Part shown: positions 25,908 through 27,481 of the stretch, one piece after another | How positions within the stretch are numbered: the stretch's first letter is position 1 | How the letters are laid out: each line of letters begins with the position of its first letter | Source of the DNA: a virus | Length of the DNA stretch: 27,481 nucleotides | Reading direction: 5' to 3' (one strand) | IMG/VR virus record: IMGVR_UViG_3300010370_000190 | Coordinates: 1 to 27,481 of that record | Position numbers and translations under genes: made by a program | Notes under the pieces: model-generated | What the model saw: the letters and a program-made list of their open reading frames with translations, nothing else | Databases searched by the model: none | What the model was told of the DNA's origin: nothing

Positions 25908-26492
25908 GATGTAAAAACCCTTGCGAAGATAGTCAGAGTCTTTCACAAAGGTCATATTTTCTATCTTTTCATCATCCCAGACTGGTATTGCAACCGAATT
26001 GCCATAACGAAAGTCAGGATTTTGACGAAAATGAACTTCAATTAACTTATTACCAATGAACTCACAGTTAATCCATTCATAATTTCCCTTCAGACTGTTT
26101 AAGATGTCTGGAAAAGATACTTCTCTATTGACCTTTTCCCACTTATTCCACTTATAATAAGGTTCTTTTTGACTTCGAGTGCCTAGAACAATAAGTTCTG
26201 CCTTTTTATTTCGAAAATCAACACTTAAATGTTCTCCTTCAAATATCTCAGACCAAAACTCACTGGGATGAAACTCATCTGTACGATTCTCAATCCATTC
26301 TTGACGAGCAAAACGCCCCATACCAAGTAAGTTTACCATTGGACGAACAATATAAAAGTCGGGTTTAGGAACCGTAGTCCCAACAGGACCACAGGTATAA
26401 CCCAAAACCCGACTTAGAAAAAGTTTATTATATACCCAAAGGTCTTCAGAATGTATAGAATTCCATTCATCATTACCATTTAAGTGATACAT
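25902..26492 (-). CDS. Conserved-type phage protein of unknown function (196 aa)
   Basis: A 196-residue soluble protein starting MYHLNGNDEWNSIHSEDLWV. The stretch DFYIVRPMVNLLGMGRFA (residues 46-63), followed about 20 residues later by FWSEIFEGEHLSVDF, faintly recalls the nucleotide-binding strand and 'E-x-x-x-G-x-x-x-S-V-D' strand of ATP-grasp enzymes. The protein is too short for a complete ATP-grasp fold and the classical metal ligands are not evident, so this is only a hint. Its ATG directly abuts the TGA of the 51-aa gene (TGAATG), which implies translational coupling, and the GGA within that gene's last codons could serve as ribosome site. It lies in a small cluster with a glycosyltransferase and speD. 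Function is not assigned. Confidence 0.85.
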   Translation of the reverse strand: MYHLNGNDEWNSIHSEDLWVYNKLFLSRVLGYTCGPVGTTVPKPDFYIVRPMVNLLGMGRFARQEWIENRTDEFHPSEFWSEIFEGEHLSVDFRNKKAELIVLGTRSQKEPYYKWNKWEKVNREVSFPDILNSLKGNYEWINCEFIGNKLIEVHFRQNPDFRYGNSVAIPVWDDEKIENMTFVKDSDYLRKGFYIK

Positions 26493-26648
26493 TCATCCTT
26501 TACCTTGTCCACGATACTTTTTACGTGCTTTATTACGAGAAGACGCAGCGTACTTGGTTCCCATTCCATCGCCTTGGCGAGATTTTTTAGGAGGTCCAGG
26601 AATATAAGAGCTGTTCTTGTTCAGTCCGACTTTTGATTTTGCAGCCAT
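26493..26648 (-). CDS. Small, strongly basic phage protein (51 aa)
   Basis: A 51-residue frame: MAAKSKVGLNKNSSYIPGPP, then KKSRQGDGMGTKYAASSRNK and ARKKYRGQGKG. It has 14 Lys/Arg and a single acidic residue, and is rich in Gly and Ser, so it is probably disordered and could bind nucleic acid or an acidic protein surface. The start ATG at 26648 has GGAGA seven bases upstream. It overlaps the end of the 64-aa gene by 28 bases in another frame and ends directly against the start of the 196-aa gene. From memory, near-identical small basic proteins occur at the same place in marine T4-like phages. Function unknown. Confidence 0.75.
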   Translation of the reverse strand: MAAKSKVGLNKNSSYIPGPPKKSRQGDGMGTKYAASSRNKARKKYRGQGKG

Positions 26649-26815
26649 TGATTATTCTCCAATAAAATTTCAGTTTCAAGTTCTTCAGGGTTTGGAGAAC
26701 CTGTCTGATAATACTCTATCGACAGATCCTCCATGATATTAAAGTATTCTTCCTCTGTGAGCGCAGTATAAATTCTACGCCCTTTACACAGAATATTATA
26801 CCTTTCGTTAGACAT
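26621..26815 (-). CDS. Small hypothetical phage protein (64 aa)
   Basis: The protein reads MSNERYNILCKGRRIYTALT, then EEEYFNIMEDLSIEYYQTGS and ends NQWLQNQKSD. It is acidic with several Tyr residues and looks globular and cytoplasmic. I chose the ATG at 26815, one base after the glycosyltransferase stop, giving a coupled TGAAATG junction. A frame extending to 26968 would lie inside the glycosyltransferase and is not credible. It overlaps the following basic 51-aa gene. The 'KGRRIYxxLTEEEYF' string looks like a conserved small cyanophage protein, but no function is known to me. Confidence 0.78.
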   Translation of the reverse strand: MSNERYNILCKGRRIYTALTEEEYFNIMEDLSIEYYQTGSPNPEELETEILLENNQWLQNQKSD

Positions 26816-26816
26816 T

Positions 26817-27481
26817 TCAAATAATCCTTGTCTTTTCGTGACCAACGCGAATGCGAGGATCACACCAGATTTCAAAGCCTGCTTCCTTTGCATCCAAACA
26901 GAATGATACGTCTTCTCCACACATGTCTTGAACTTCACCAGATTCAAAAACTTGCATCTTTGGAGCAAACCAAGGATACTTCATTTCAGAATGTTCAAAA
27001 ACTCCATGCTTAATCAGTAACCATCCAAAACCAGCATAGTCAACTGTAAATGGTTTTCTACGCTTACTAATGGTTTCTAGAGTTTCATGATTCATGACTC
27101 CACCATTATTGCGAAAGTCATCTTCTTCCATCCAATGAGCAACGGAAGTCGTCATACCATCTTCTGTACAATACCACCCAGAAGCAATGTCTTTATCCAT
27201 GAGTACAAGTTGATAAAACTTCTCAGTATTAAAAACAATGTCACTATCAATCCAAAGTTGATAGTCATATTTCAACTTACCATCCCAAGGAATTTGATCT
27301 GGTCCACGCAGAACATTTGCACCTAAACATTTGCAACGTGCAAAGTTCACCATTGAACTGTAGTCTTGAGAGATCTGAATACTTGCACCTGCCTGTACAA
27401 TATCAAAACAAAGTTGTACAAAGTTCTTTAGGTAAGTATAAGAAACTCCTCTTCCAGGAAGACAAAATACAACTGACTTTC
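26817..27481 (-). CDS. Glycosyltransferase, GT-A type (5' end outside window)
   Basis: The frame is open from the window edge to the TGA at 26819-26817. The visible 221 codons begin KSVVFCLPGRGVSYTYLKNF, typical of the first strand and helix of GT-A transferases. An internal ATG at 27353 is not the true start, because the reading frame and homologous-looking sequence continue upstream. The DSD in LWIDSDIVF (codons near 27240-27248) is the metal and sugar-nucleotide DxD motif. GEDVSFCLDAKEAGFEIW and the closing IRVGHEKT give the acidic base region and a late His ligand. It probably transfers a sugar from a nucleotide donor to a phage or host acceptor. The acceptor cannot be told from sequence. 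Proteins of this type are common in marine T4-like phages. Confidence 0.88.
   Translation of the reverse strand, partial: KSVVFCLPGRGVSYTYLKNFVQLCFDIVQAGASIQISQDYSSMVNFARCKCLGANVLRGPDQIPWDGKLKYDYQLWIDSDIVFNTEKFYQLVLMDKDIASGWYCTEDGMTTSVAHWMEEDDFRNNGGVMNHETLETISKRRKPFTVDYAGFGWLLIKHGVFEHSEMKYPWFAPKMQVFESGEVQDMCGEDVSFCLDAKEAGFEIWCDPRIRVGHEKTRII

Noticed and set aside
26816-26968. N-terminal extension of the 64-aa gene
   Set aside because: The extension lies within the glycosyltransferase in another frame. The ATG at 26815 right after that gene's stop is the natural start.
1-27481. tRNA genes, insertion sequences, integrase or attachment sites, defence or anti-defence genes
   Set aside because: Intergenic gaps are too short for most of these, no cloverleaf or terminal inverted repeats were noticed, and every gene is explained by structural or small phage proteins, speD or glycosyltransferase.

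Overview
The window is one continuous stretch of the late (virion) gene module of a T4-like myovirus. It is AT-rich, and every supported gene lies on the minus strand, so transcription runs from high to low coordinates. The baseplate-wedge block gp25, gp6, a gp7-position giant and gp8 is in T4 order. Two DUF4815-type tail proteins, a speD gene and AT-rich TATAAATA-type late promoters also point to the marine cyanophage branch of T4-like phages (Synechococcus or Prochlorococcus hosts). A pelagiphage or another marine host cannot be excluded from this window. No tRNA, IS element, integrase, CRISPR array or defence locus is visible.

Layout in transcription order. 27481-26493 holds a 5'-truncated GT-A type glycosyltransferase and two tightly coupled small genes (64 and 51 aa; the 51-aa gene is strongly basic). 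26492-25902 is a conserved-looking 196-aa protein of unknown function. 25878-25537 is speD, an S-adenosylmethionine decarboxylase and so a likely auxiliary metabolic gene. An intergenic stretch with two inverted repeats follows, then an 80-aa unknown protein. 25195-9151 is the baseplate-wedge operon: gp25, gp6, a 4,051-aa gp7-like protein filling 44% of the window, and gp8. 9147-1873 holds two proteins of about 1,200 aa that look like the two halves of the DUF4815 tail-protein architecture. 1871-908 holds four small genes (69, 56, 112 and 80 aa), and 881-1 is a tail-fibre-like gene running off the window.

Genes are packed with gaps of a few bases or short overlaps. No gene-free stretch exceeds 300 bases; the largest true gap is about 67 bases. 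Six copies of a T4-type late promoter (TATAAATA or close variants) sit 19-23 bases upstream of start codons, often overlapping the stop codon of the preceding gene. Most of these leaders have no clear Shine-Dalgarno sequence.

Together the genes build the baseplate and its host-contact appendages, with a polyamine-pathway enzyme and a sugar transferase alongside. The most unusual feature is the giant gp7-position protein. Its N-terminus resembles the C-terminal core of T4 gp7, and it is followed by about 3,700 residues of repeated beta-type modules including a YHYH-like domain. No clearly new anti-host or defence system was found.
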